DNA of 64,000 nucleotides. It comes from Anaeramoeba flamelloides (Eukaryota; Metamonada; Anaeramoebidae). Below the pieces are notes generated by a model. That model saw nothing but the letters and a program-made list of their open reading frames with translations. It did not search any database and was not told where the DNA came from. The stretch is from the NCBI GenBank assembly GCA_027625915.1, contig JANTQA010000033.1:4588001-4652000 (forward strand). Reading direction: 5' to 3'. Shown in pieces: positions 46,645 through 58,827 of this stretch. The translations under genes and the position numbers were made by a program. The stretch's first letter is position 1. Each line of letters opens with the position of its first letter.

Positions 46645-46866
46645 AAAAATCGTTATAAGAATTAATAAACTAATTCAAAATTAGATCTTAAAAAATCTAA
46701 CTTATCCTGAGAAGTTAAAAAGTAATAAAAAATCATTACAAGAATTACTAAACTTGTTCTGATTAGACCTCAAACAAAATACACTAAGCTGAACCGAAGT
46801 TTTTAGATCTTAACTGAACTGGTCTGAAGTGATTTGAACCAAATTGAACCGAATTAAACTGAATAG
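46645..46866. repeat. Local direct repeat and GAACCGAA-type tract
   Basis: AAAAAATCGTTATAAGAATT (46645) is echoed by AAAAAATCATTACAAGAATT about 83 bp later. From 46786 the words CTGAACCGAA, CTGAACTGG, TTGAACCAAA, TTGAACCGAA and TTAAACTGAA recur about every 10-20 bases. Confidence 0.5.
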
Positions 46867-48019
46867 TCCTTTCCATACAATCTTCTTGTTCTTTACTTGG
46901 ACTGGGTTAATACTGTCAAGTCAGTTTCATGTGCTGAGATTTTGCGAAAAAAAGATTTGGGAAACTTATCAAAAAAAAAAAAAAAAAACCTTTAAAAAAA
47001 AACAATAAAAAAAAAAGTTTAAAAACAATTTATTATTCTTAAAAAACCCAGCACTTTATAGGTGTACCCTATATATAAAGTTCTAATTTAAAACTTAATA
47101 AAGTAACCGATTTCATTTGATCTTATATTCGGTCAAGTATTTATACCTCTTTATTAAAACAGTAAACTCTATGATTTTAGACTATAAATTTCTTTTTAGA
47201 AATTTAAGTTTTAGGGTATTTTGTGTGTATTTCACACTTCTTTCTTGACAAAAAAATAATAAAATCAAAAATTTATTGAAAGGAAAGATATTCATAATTA
47301 AATATCCTTCTATATCTGTATATTAATCCATTTTGATATTCCTTTAAACTAATTTTTACTTTCTCTTTTTTTCTTTTTATTTCTTTTGAATTAAATTTAT
47401 TTAGAAAAAACTGAAACAAAAAAATAATCAATAGGATTGAAAAGTATTCATTCTTAAAAAAAAAATATTTCTTCAACAAATATGTAACTAATCAAAAAAA
47501 AAATTCATCTTTAATGTGGAAAGAATCAGATCATTAATTAACATTTTTTTTCCTATTATCTTTCTTTTTTTTTTTTTTTAATTTCTTTTCATGATATAAT
47601 TCTTTAATTTTTATTTTTCCAATTAAATTTCCAAAAAGATTATTTAATAAATAAATCAATTTTTATTTTTTAAAGCGTTAATGTTTTCAATTTATGAATA
47701 ATTTCATAAAAATTAAAAAAAAATCTTCTTTTTTTAAAATCTCTCATTAAAAAAAATTTCAGAAATCTTTTCATGATGATTATTTTTGATAATTCTTTAC
47801 ATTTTTGAATAAATTTTTTAAAAAATTTACTTAATTATTCATTAAGTTTTATTAAATTATTTATTTTCAATATTAATATTTTCCACATTTTTTTTTTTTA
47901 ATATTTTTTTCAAATCTTTTGTTCGGAACACCCTGTTAATTATAGAGGCATGTTATAAAGTGTCATAGAGTATATACAAATACAGTATAGTTTCGTAAAG
48001 TGTTGTTGAGTGCCGTAGA
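46867..48019. other. Intergenic, nothing recognised
   Basis: AT-rich with long poly-A and poly-T. Just before the hairpin array, 47940-48030 has TTATAAAGTGTCATAGAGTA and GTGCCGTAGAGTACCTAG, which may belong to it. Confidence 0.45.
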
Positions 48020-48700
48020 GTACCTAGCTTTTCCATAATTTAAAAGAATTCAGTTAATTCTTTTTTTTTTCTCCTTTCTTTCAAATTCTGGAAAAGTTAA
48101 ATTTTTTTTTTTGTTTAAGAAATGAAAAGAAAATTAAATAAGATTTCTTTTAATTTCTTTAATAAAAAAAAACTAAAAAGTGCCTAGATTTTCTTGAGGT
48201 TTTATGTTTTATCAGTAAAGTGTTGTACGTTTTTTTTACTTTTTGAAATAAACAGAAAATTTTCATAAATTTTTGGTTTATTTCAAAAAGTAAAAAAAAA
48301 AAACCTAACAAAAATCTATTGATTATCTAAATAAACAGAAAACTCAAAAAACCTAGAACACTTCATTAATCAAAATATAAATCATGAAAACCGAAATATA
48401 GTTTTTTTTAATTTCTATAATTGTAAAAAAAAAAAAACTAGACTTTTCCGGAATTCAATGGCTTCGAGAATAATCAAAGATTTTTTCCCAATTCTTTCAA
48501 ATTTTAGGAAAAGTGTATAGTTGTTTCTTGATAGTTTCTGTTTTATTCTGTAAAGTGTTCTAGGTTTTTTTTTACTTTTTGAAATAAAAAGAAAATTTTC
48601 ATAAATTTTCTGTTTATTTCAAAAAGTATAAAAAAACCTAACGAAAATCAAGAGATTTTCTAAATATACAGAAAATACTAGAAAATCTAACTACAGTGAA
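48020..48700. repeat. Large array of family E hairpin modules
   Basis: At least five palindromes. Two are type 2 copies at about 48224-48310 and 48548-48648 with arms CTTTTTGAAATAAACAGAAA and complement. Type 1 palindromes at about 48028-48098 and 48440-48512 have TTTTCC…AATTC / GAATT…GGAAAAG arms. A poly-T/poly-A palindrome lies at 48100-48180. Modules are joined by GTGTTCTAGG, CCTAACG or similar words. Confidence 0.7.
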
Positions 48701-49772
48701 TAATTTTTCATTTTGTTATGCAAATGATATTCTTATTATAATAAACAAAAATTCCAAAATTTTAGTACATCTAAAACAGTTAATAGAATCATAAGAAAAC
48801 AATTTGATTCAAATTGGAAATAATTTTGGTTTTTGGAAAATAAGAAGATCATTTTTTCATCTTTTCGTTTTTTGTTTCGACTCATTTTTTGAATTGCGTA
48901 TCCTGCTTCTGGCTTGATCAAAAAAATTTTTGAAAGATTGATATTATGTTTAAATTTGAGTTCTTCAAGACAGAAGAACTCAAATCTAATAAGTAAATTG
49001 TATCTATAACTTTTATTTATAAAATATTGTTCATGAATTTCAACAAATTTACTAGTTTTTTTTTTCTTTTGCCCATCCCCAAAAATTTCAAACTGTCTTG
49101 ATTTATTAGTATTGATAATTATTTATTTTTTGTTTTGTGGGTATTGTTATTGATAAACAATTGTAAACCTTTCAATTATCGTATGGTTTACTTTTGGTAT
49201 TTCACCTAGAATTGAATAAATTAGATTTTTTTTTCAAAAATTGAATTTTGGTATGTTAAATATTTTGAATTGGAGTTTAATATACAATTATTTTTTTCAC
49301 TCTCTTTTTTTTATAATGATAATTTTTTTTATACAGTTTTCTCTCAATAAATATATAAATGAAATATTTTTTTCCTTTTCAATAGAAAATCTAGGTATGT
49401 TTATAAGAATATAGTGCATACTCCTAATATTATACAATCTATATTTTATTGAATATAAAGTTTTTTAATCACAAAAAAATATCCTGAAACTAATTATTTC
49501 TAAACTTTTGAGGAGTTAATCGTATCAAATATTTACGGCTAATTAAAGTTTGTTATAATTGAAAGTTAAAGATATGTGTACTCAATATTTTAAAGGGTTC
49601 TAAAAAATCTATTTTAAAACTTATTGAATAATAAATTATTCTATTTTTTACGAAGGATGGTAATAAAAAATTGTTATTTTATAATTTTTGTTTTAAGTTA
49701 TCATTCTTTTGTTTCCAAAAGAAAATTTTTTAAATATGTTATTGGTGGTATTCTCTACTTATAATTTTTTTA
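48701..49772. other. Intergenic, nothing recognised
   Basis: AT-rich, no supported frame or repeat. Confidence 0.45.
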
Positions 49773-50316
49773 TATCACAGGTCCAACATTTTTTGAAAAT
49801 TTTGAGTTTTTTTGACAAATTTTGTGGAATTTTCATGTTTTTTTATGTTATGACACCTTTTTGTCACTTTTTTGAGAATTTTTGATTTTTTTTATCATCT
49901 TTTGAATTTTTTTGATATTTTTTGACTTAATTTAAAAAATAAAAAATAATATCTTTTGATATCTTATGATTGATAATTTTTGATTTTGTCTGATATGATA
50001 TTTTTTGAGTTTTTATGATTTGATATTTTTTGTTAATTTTCTATCACAAATTATGATGTTTTGTGATAAGACATTTTTTGACTTTTTATGATTGATATTT
50101 TTTGTTAATTTTTATCAATTTTTTATGATATTTTTTGTCGACATTTTTTGTCAATCAAAAAGGTGTCATAATTTATTTAGATGAGTTTTTTTGACAAATC
50201 TCATGACAATTTATGATTTTTTTTGTCAAATTTTTTTGTCATTTTTTGAAAATTTTTGTCTGATTTTTTTGTCATTTTTTGACCATTAATGGCAAAAATT
50301 TGTCGGATATGTGATA
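49773..50316. mobile_element. T-rich MITE candidate (family L)
   Basis: Left TATCACAGGTCCAACATTTT; right, complemented, TATCACATATCCGACAAATT, giving imperfect inverted ends. A second inverted pair lies inside (ATGACACCTTTTTG at about 49850 and its complement at about 50153). Between them one strand is packed with TTTTTTGA and TTTTTTGTCA words. No coding content. The target duplication is not clear. Confidence 0.45.
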
Positions 50317-50849
50317 CCAGTGTCAAAAAATTCTGATCAACTTCGAAAGCAATTAAAGGAAACTTAGCCAAGATAATTTTTTTAAGAAAGATCAATTATT
50401 TTTTTTCGATTTTTATGAAAAAAAAAAATCAAATTTGATATTATTTCTTACTTGATATATTTTTTTTCAAATGTTTGCATTTTTCATAATTACGACATAA
50501 GCACATAGACTGTCTTTGAAAAGATATAAATCTTATTTTTTTTTTTTTTTTATTTTTTGCGATAATTTTTTTAGTTAACCAAAAAAGTGATAAACCCAAC
50601 CTATTAAAAAATCATTTATCTTATTTTCAGAAAGGTAGATGAACTCTTAAAATTTTAAAGTCATATAAAAATTTTACTTAGAAATTGAGTTTTTGTTTAA
50701 AAATAAAATTTAATTATTTATTTTTTTTTTTTTTTTATTTTTGAAGAGAGAAAATTGCTTTTCTCCTGTGTGCCCTAATTTCTAAACTTTTTTTTAGAAA
50801 TTTTGTTAAAGAATCACAAATTTTATTATCACTTACTAATGATAATATA
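50317..50849. other. Intergenic, nothing recognised
   Basis: Poly-T-rich sequence between the MITE candidate and the LINE. Confidence 0.4.
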
Positions 50850-52500
50850 TATGATGAATTCTTTTTTATTAATAATATCTTCGATATTATTAATTTTTTA
50901 TTTTTTTCAAAAAATTCAGATATCCAGATTTTTTCGATTTATTTTATAGGCCGGACAGTCCCATAAAAAATGATCAAAATCTTCAATGATATCAATATTT
51001 AACTTTTCTTTACATAAATCACAATTTTTATTTTTATTTTTACTTGTTACATAAGAGTACCTATTTAAACAATTAGTAAAATTTCGAAATTTTAGAATTG
51101 GTTTTGAAGCTTTTCAGTTTAAATATTTTTGTTGTTTGAAATTGCAATTTTGTTGTTTTATAATTTTTAGATATTGTTGAACTTTCCAACTAGGTGAATT
51201 TTCCAATTCGGTTAATCAAAAGACTTTTACAGTCAGTTTCACTTTTACGGCTCAAACATTCAACGAAATTTAAGGCACAAAAAAATCTCAAATTAAGGCA
51301 CAAAATTCAAATTCTAGTAAAAATAAATTGTAAAAATTAAAATTACAAATTTTGTGCCTTAATTTGAGATTTTATTGTGCCTTAATTTTCGTTGAAAGTG
51401 TGTGCCTTAAAATTGAAACTGACTGTAATTCTAAATCTAATAATTTTAATCCCTTAGTGTGCCAAATAATATTTTCATTTTCCAATTTTCGAAAATTTAG
51501 TATTGTTTTTAATTTTTTTAAATTTAAGAAATCTAATTTTTTCTATCAATTTATATTTTCTTCGGTATACTTTTAATCTAGCGAGATCAATTTTTTGCTT
51601 CAGTTTTATAAATTAACCGAGGTGAATGGATATTAATTTGTAAGAAATTTGTGACTGATTTATTGATAAATCTATCAATTCTTTCAAAATCATTTTGTTT
51701 CAAGTCAAATATTTCAAGACCATAATAAAGTTGACTTAAAATGAGAGCTTTGAAAGAAGTTATTTTGACTCCATTGTTGAGTTTATTTTGTTGAAACAAT
51801 CGATTAAGTGTTTCCAAGGACTTTTCTACTTTTTTGAAATTATATTCAAGATGTGTGTTTTTTTCTAACCAAATCCCAAGATAAAAAATATCTTTTAATT
51901 CTTTTTTATATTTGGTTTTTTTTATTATGTGCGTTCATCCCGAATCTTTTTTATTATTTCAAAAATCCTTTCTAAAGTAATTTTTAGAGAGATTAATGGC
52001 CCTTTCATAATAAGAATAAGATCATCTGCATACATTTGAACATGAACAGCTAAAGTTTTTAACTTTTCTAGTAGGAAATGAGATATAAATGCGAAGAGAA
52101 TTGGTGATAAGGGATCTCCTTGATAAACTCCAATTCCTTCTTTTTTTGTAATATCTCAAGAGCCAATTTCTAATTGTTTCATTTTTGATAAATTTTTTAA
52201 TAGATTGATATATTAACGAGTGTTGTATAGAGTCAAAACATTTTTGTATGTCTATAGTAACTACAAAGTATTCTGTATTTTTATTTTTAATTTTTTATTT
52301 TTTTTAAATTTTCTTAATAAATTTAAAACAGCAATTCTTGTTCCAAAATATTTTTTTTAAATCCAAATTGTTTTTTTGAAATCAAGTCCCAGGAGTCTTG
52401 AATTCCCATGTATATTAATTTTAAAAAAATCTTGGAAGAGATTGATTTATAGAGATAGGTCGATAATATAATGGTTCGCCTTCATCCCCCGATTTAAGAA
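50850..52500 (-). mobile_element. Non-LTR retrotransposon (LINE) remnant with reverse transcriptase
   Basis: Minus-strand frames, decayed but in order. KSGDEGEPLYYRPISINQSL (finger region, about 52490) is followed by KKQFGFKKN; VVTIDIQKCFDSIQHSLIYQ (motif A, about 52260); GVYQGDPLSPILFAFISHFL (motif B); VQMYADDLILI (YADD catalytic motif, about 52030); FYLGIWLEKN (about 51880); and a thumb region, ETLNRLFQQNKLNNGVKI and SQLYYGLEIFDLKQNDFERI (51587-51817). Past a MITE A insertion comes a zinc knuckle (CDLCKEK … DHFLWDCPAY, about 50950-51050). Several frame breaks and stops make it inactive. The 5' part with endonuclease was not found. Such an element would supply the machinery for the SINE at 45228. 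Confidence 0.85.
51228..51427. mobile_element. Palindromic MITE (family A), copy 5, inside the LINE
   Basis: TA-flanked, with ends CAGTCAGTTTCACTTTTACG and TTGAAACTGACTG, and three AAGGCACAAA-type words per arm. It lies between the thumb region and the zinc knuckle of the LINE. Confidence 0.9.
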
Positions 52501-52859
52501 TAAATAATAAATTTCAATTTTTAATAAAATTTATACTTTTTTCAGTTTCAAAATTTAATTATATAGTAAAAAAATTTTCTTGAAGATATTTAGGATTTTG
52601 GGAATTTTATCATCAAAAGTTTAATATTAAGTTTTTTTTATTCGAAAAATGATTTTAATTAATATAAAAATTATTGTGAATAAGATTGAACAAATAGTTT
52701 AAAAAAATATTTTTACTTTTTTTTTCATTTTTTGAAAACCAGAAAACAACTTTTTTAAAACCTTAATTATAAAAAAGATTTTTTCAAAATAGATCTTAAT
52801 TTGATTCATAAATTTTTTACAATTTCACGTAAATCTAGGATTATTTAATCATTGGTGCC

Positions 52860-53061
52860 TACAGTCAGTTTCACTTTTAAGGCACAAACTTTCAACGAAA
52901 TTTAAAGCACAAAAAAATCTCAAATTAAGGCACAAAATTTGGAATTTTATTTTTTAACAATTTATTTTTCCTAGAATTTGAATTTTGTGCCTTAATTTGA
53001 GATTTTTTGTTTGCCTTAAATTTCGTTGCAAGTTTGTGCCTTAAAAGTGAAACTGACTGTA
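52860..53061. mobile_element. Palindromic MITE (family A), copy 6
   Basis: TA-flanked with clean ends (CAGTCAGTTTCACTTTTAAG and complement). The best-preserved copy, close to the family consensus. Confidence 0.9.
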
Positions 53062-54202
53062 TATTAAATTTTTTGTTGGGATTTGAAAATAAATATTGAT
53101 AATTTTACATTCTAACTAAATATTTTTTTTATTTTTAAAACCGGGATGTTCCAACTCATAACTGAAAATATGATATACTATTTTTAAGAATAAAATTAAT
53201 ATTTAAGTAGAATAATAGGTTACCATCTTTCCTTTTATATATGAAATAGATTAGGATTTTAAAAAATAAACTCAAATTAATAAATTGTTTAGATGAGTTT
53301 AACTAATCCATTCCATAAATCGAAACACAAATTACAAAAAAAAAAAAAATTCAAGATCTTGAAAGATTTCCTTTTATTTTTAAAAAATGTTTGTAATTTC
53401 ATTATCTTACCAAACAAAATGATAGAAACAAAATTAATATTATATAAAGTACTTAAAAAATAATTTCAAGAACCGTATATATATATATATATATATTTCA
53501 ATTTTTATAAATTATAAGATCTACTCAATAATTATCAAAATAAAAATCTAAAAGATTGATTTGTTTTGTATTCTTTTTAATAACCAAACTTATTTCCAAT
53601 ATATTTTCAATATTTGAAAATAATTTTAAAAAAATAATTAATAGGTTCATTATAAAATTTTACAAAATATTTAATTTTTGCACCAAAACAAATATTGAGA
53701 CAAATTGAAAATTTTAAAGGCTATTTAATTAATATATTTTTCAACTTTCAAAATCTGAATATTGATAATACAAAATTTAAATTAGTGGAGAAATATAGAA
53801 TTTTTAAAAATTATTAGGTTTTTTATGAATAAAAGCTTCATTTTTAATTTATGAGTTGAAGATTTTGTTACTACTTTTCTAATTTGATTTTTTAGAGACA
53901 CTTGAACACTGGCTCACTAATTTGATTAACACTCAATAACAACATACTTTAATTTTAGACTTATCAATGTTAATTACTGAACACTTGAACTATCATAGCT
54001 TGCAGTTATGATATTTTTTTGTTCCTCTGGCAATTTTGAAAGGTACGGAGAAAAAGGGAGGCTAAAGAGAATTCTTCAACAATTTTACGGAAAAAGGTTG
54101 ATTATGAGCGATTAAATCAGTGGAATATTTAAATCTTCTTTCCACAAAATCCAAAATTGTAAATACTTTTCATTTTTTACAAATTTTGAAAAAATCAAGA
54201 AT
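53062..54202. other. Intergenic; fragment of family C
   Basis: TA microsatellite at about 53477-53496. At 53830-53965 words such as GAAGATTTTGTTACTACTTTT, CTGGCTCACTAATTTGATTA and CACTCAATAACAACATACTTT echo family C. The last 200 bp are upstream of the U-box gene. Confidence 0.45.
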
Positions 54203-54991
54203 ATGTCTTACAAAAGAAGGAGAAGAAAAAATAAAGTGGTAATGAAGAGTAAAATGGAGATTGAAAGTAAAAGCGAAAGTGGAACAGACACAGATACAGA
54301 GGACGAAATACCTGAAGAAGTTATCAAAATCCCTGAAGAGCTTTTAGGACCGATCTCTTTTTCCATTTTAAAAGATCCTGTAATTGCATCTGATGGCTTT
54401 ACGTATGAGCGAGACTCCATTTTGGATTGGTTTGATCGGTGTAAAAGAAAAAAGATCGGCCCAGTCTCCCCAATGACCAACAAACCAATGAAAAATAAAA
54501 GATTAAAAAACAATCGGAAAATGAAGCAGAAATGTAAAGAATTCAAGCTCAACAGAAAAAAATTTGCTGAAATTCTTAAAATGGAACAAAACAACAGCAA
54601 TTCTCAAGAAAAGAAAACCGAAAGTTTTCAAATAGAAAGATCTTTTGAGAGTAAGCAAACAGACAGTATTATTGATTTGACTCAAATTAATGAACAAAAA
54701 AACCAAATTAATTATCAAAACAAAACAACCAATTTATCCTTTGAAGAACAAATGAAACTTGCAATTGAATTGTCTTCTTCGCCAGTGAGCACACCCACAC
54801 AATCAAGAATAAATACAAATACAAATAATGATAACCAACAAAATAATCGGCAATTAACAGAAGAAGAGCAATTACAATTAGTTTTAGAAATGTCTCTTGG
54901 GAACACAACTCATCAAAACAACCAAAATACCACCACAAATGAAGATCAAACGTTTTTAGAAATACTTGAACGATCAAAGATGGAAAAGTGA
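54203..54991 (+). CDS. U-box protein with ubiquitin-interacting motifs
   Basis: A 262-residue single-exon protein. A U-box at residues 44-112 (PEELLGPISFSILKDPVIAS, DGFTYERDSILDWFD, GPVSPMTNKPM) predicts an E3 or E4 ubiquitin ligase; U-boxes fold like RINGs without zinc. Downstream are two good ubiquitin-interacting motifs: FEEQMKLAIELSSS (residues 180-193) and TEEEQLQLVLEMSLG (219-233), each with the acidic start, central Ala/Val-x3-Ser pattern. A third, weaker one is EDQTFLEILERSKME at the C-terminus. The N-terminus is Lys/Arg-rich and could be a nuclear localisation signal (YKRRRRKNK). Asn/Gln/Thr-rich linkers separate the motifs. The start is the first ATG after a T-rich leader. Having UIMs in the same chain suggests chain extension on already ubiquitylated clients; that is inference. 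Confidence 0.9.
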   Translation: MSYKRRRRKNKVVMKSKMEIESKSESGTDTDTEDEIPEEVIKIPEELLGPISFSILKDPVIASDGFTYERDSILDWFDRCKRKKIGPVSPMTNKPMKNKRLKNNRKMKQKCKEFKLNRKKFAEILKMEQNNSNSQEKKTESFQIERSFESKQTDSIIDLTQINEQKNQINYQNKTTNLSFEEQMKLAIELSSSPVSTPTQSRINTNTNNDNQQNNRQLTEEEQLQLVLEMSLGNTTHQNNQNTTTNEDQTFLEILERSKMEK

Positions 54992-55323
54992 TCGTAGTGA
55001 ACATTTTTTTCAAGATTAAACCAAATTTTCAAAAAAGAAAAAAAGAGATGAAAATTAAAAGAAATTTTTTTTTTTCTTTTTTCTTTTTCGTTTTTTAGGA
55101 TTTGTGATTTTTAATTTTTTTCTTTCTTACTTTTTTTTTTTTAACTTTTCTTTTTATTTTATTTTCTGTTTATCAAATAATAAATACTGAAATGGGAAAC
55201 ACAAACTAATTTTAAATTCTTGAAAAAAGGAAAGGATCACAAACTTAGAGCTAAATTTAAAAACAAGCTATCAATTTATTAAATCAATTTGTTTCTTTAT
55301 TTAAAACTTGTTCGATTTTCGAT

Positions 55324-56538
55324 TTAAGGGAGTAGGTACATTTCAACAATTTTTATTGCCTCAGTTTATTTGAAACAGAATCACTTCAATCATTTATTTT
55401 ACTAAATAAATTAATTTTTCAACAATAAATACTAGAGTGGAATGTAAGATATCTTAAAGTACAATATATTTACTTTTCAATTAAAAAAAAGGAAATCAAA
55501 ACAAAGAAAAATTGTTCAAGAAAAAATAAATTCAAAAAATTTATTACTTGATCTTATCTGTTAATATTTGATATAATTACTTCTTTTTTACTGTGTTTTA
55601 TTTTTAAATTCTGAATGAAAATAATTTTGTTTTAAAAATTTTTGAAAAACAAATTACTTACTATTTTTAAAGATTTTGAAAAAATGATTTCAAATTGCTA
55701 TTTTCATTTAATTCATCTAATTCTAGTTTTATTTCAGAAAATAGGATTTTTTAAATTCTTCTTGAGAGTGAGGGGTTTATTATGTAAATTTGTTTGATTT
55801 TATCTAAAATAATTTATTTTCAATTATTATAAAACCTTAAAATATTACAAATGTTGATTTTGATTTTTCTCAATTTTTTTTTATTTTGGTTGAACACTTT
55901 TGTAACTGTTTTTTTTTTTTTTTTTTTGGTTTTGAGAATTCAATCTCTTTACTTTAATTTTTGAAATGGTGTCCTTTGTTTTGTTATTGTTTGATAAAAT
56001 TATTTTGAGAAAAGAATTTAAAAAATAATAGAAAAAAGTATTTTGTAAAAAAAAAAAAAATAGGAATTGATTTGAATTGTAATATATTCTCTTGTTTTTT
56101 ATCATCTAAATTAAGAAAATATTAAAAAAAAATAGTCTGAAACAATTGTTTTAGATGAATTTTTTTTTTTTTCCTTCTTTATTTAAATAAGAATATTTGG
56201 GAAACTGATCGATCTTATTTGTTATTAAAAAAGAAACTGTTTGTTTCAAATATACATTGGTTCATGTATATTTTATTGGGTTAAATTTTGATTTATTTCA
56301 ATTTCTCACATAGATATTTATTTGATCTAAAATACAATTTAATAAGAGTCAAAAATTTTTTCAAAAAAAAGTTAAGAAAAATTGAAAATTTGACGATTGA
56401 ACTCTGGTTTACTTGTTTTTATTTTCAAAAAGGGTGTTATTGAGTTGTATTGTATTTTCAAAGTTTCTGTTATCTTTTTACACTTAAAAATCGTTTTAAT
56501 GGGTTCTAGAATTTGAGAAAATACATCTAGTCCCTTAA
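55324..56538. mobile_element. TTAA-flanked element, family I
   Basis: Left TTAAGGGAGTAGGTACATTT; right, complemented, TTAAGGGACTAGATGTATTT. The ends match over about 20 bp. It is 1215 bp, with no coding content seen. The interior resembles 15410-16060. It lies 330 bp after the U-box gene stop. Confidence 0.65.
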
Positions 56539-58827
56539 TAGAAAGCAGAATCATGTCAAATAAATTTCCACAATAGTTATATAAGAATACCTCTTTTTGT
56601 GAGAATAGAAATTAACAAAATTTTCATTTATTTTTCTAAAAAATCGTTAAAAAACTCTGAATATTAAAAAAAAAAAAAATAGAAAGTAGATTCTATTTAT
56701 TTTTGAGCTACCTTCAGTTGTTGCTTGTTTCGACTATTTCCAATAATTTTAAGATATTTTTTCTTTGTTTTTTTTCAAAAAATGAATAAAAATTTTGTAC
56801 AGTTTATTTTTTGAAATAAAAGTTTCAATTCATGAAGTGTTTAATTATATAAACAATAATATCTTTATTTTATGAAAAGTTGTTCTATAAAAGTCAAATC
56901 AAAAAAAAAAACTATTTAATTAATCAACAAAGGGGTGATAATAAAAATTTAATTTTAACAAAAAATTAAAATAATTATTTTAAAAAAAAAAGTAGTTACA
57001 AAAGATTTTATATAAATATTAATAAAGGGGGGGTTTGATGATATATTTGTCAAATCAGTATCGAGTTTAAATAATTGTGATTATCTCTTTCAAATCATTA
57101 TATTATGGAAAGTGTGAGAAACAATATAATCATGATAATAAAATAAATTTCGATATATTATAAAATCACAAAAATTGTCTAAAAAACGTGATAAATGTCC
57201 AAATATAGTAATTAAAAAGTAGACGAGAGATAATAGGTGATAGGTTTTCGGGGCTAATTATGTAATATTTTTGAAAAGAAATTTGTTTTGATCAAAAAAT
57301 AGATTATGAGAAAAAAAATTGTTCTATGAAAAAAAAAAAAGATACTATATTAAATCAAGGATCAGATCAAAGAGTATTCATTTTCTTTTTTTTTTTTTAT
57401 TTGGTTTACATATTGATCAATTATTTAGATCAACATAAATAATAAGAAAAAACGTCAAATATATAGTTTCTCTGCCAATCGTTGTGTTATTATGTTCATT
57501 GAATAAACAAGTTTTTATATCAATATTTCACTCATTCTTTAATGAATATTTTCTTGAGTTAAAACATTTTCAATAATCTATGAAAGCTGAAAGGGGTTGG
57601 ATAACCTTTCAAAAGCTTTTACAACAAGCTTACCGCATACTCACCAATTCTTTAGATTTTTTCTAGATTTTTTTCGTTTTCTTTTTCTTTTTTTTTTCCA
57701 AGATCTTTTATATTGGACCGAAAACACAACTAGAGTTTTGAGGGGTTTTTTTTTGATCGGTCACTGATAAGTAGCAAAATTCCTCTTTCTTCATTATTAA
57801 TTATTTAGCTTGTAAAGGTAACAACCCATTTAAAAAATCACATATATTTTATATTTATTTATATTGTCTAAATGGAATATTAATTGTATGAATTAAAAAT
57901 TTCCTTACGAGTTTATATTTTGTTAAAAAAAATAAATGATTAGTAAAAAAAGATTTTTTTCACTATAAAAAATCCACATTCCTTTATATAAATCTTTATG
58001 TATTCTCTATCTTTATAACACTTCAAGACACTTTACAACTCGTTTAAACATTTTCTTACATTTTTAAAGGTGAAAAGCATTGTAAAGGCCCCAAGGCTTT
58101 TGTAAAGGTCAAGGGATTTTTTTTAAAGTGATTTTTAAAAAAATTGATTTTTATTTTATCATGATAATGTGGATTGTCGAAATTTTATGAAGTATCGCGA
58201 ATTTATGATTTTTGGTGATAAAGTAGGACTAATCACGATTTTTTTAATATTATTACAATTTTATATTGAATATCATAATAATACAAGTTATCATGAAATC
58301 CCATGTTCTTCAATTCATTTTATCGTAATAAAACTTAAAATTAATCATTCAGAAAAAAAATATTTTATGTATAGCTGACAATTATTACATTATAAAAAAT
58401 TTAAAATTAAGGAATTATTAAATCCAATTCAAACTAAAAAAAAAAAAAAAAAACGAGAATGAATTTACTTTAAATATATCATAAAAACGTTTCCAAAACA
58501 AAAATAAAATAAAATTCACAAACTCTTGTAATTTAATTTAATTTAATTTTACTTTATTTATTTCTCAAAACAAATGAAAATTTTATTTTAATAATAATTA
58601 AAATTAAAATATTTTGAGGTGTTTGAGCATCAAATACAAATATAATAATTAAATACAGTCCGACAAATTAAAATTTTGCCAATATTGTAATCCGACAACT
58701 TTGTGAACTTTTACAAAATTTCTTGTATCTCAAAAAATAAATAAAAAAATAAATAAATCAAAAGAGTGTAATAAAATCATTAATCTCACATTCGCATTAA
58801 TTTGAATTTTTATGTAATTTCCATTAA
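56539..58827. other. Intergenic, nothing recognised
   Basis: AT-rich. Around 57820-58120 the word TGTAAAGG recurs several times (for example 58079, 58096) with no larger repeat seen. A short TTTAA microsatellite is at about 58530-58550. Confidence 0.45.

Noticed and set aside
48020-48700. CRISPR array
   Set aside because: There are repeated units, but they are palindromes of mixed types with no uniform repeat-spacer spacing, and the genome is eukaryotic.
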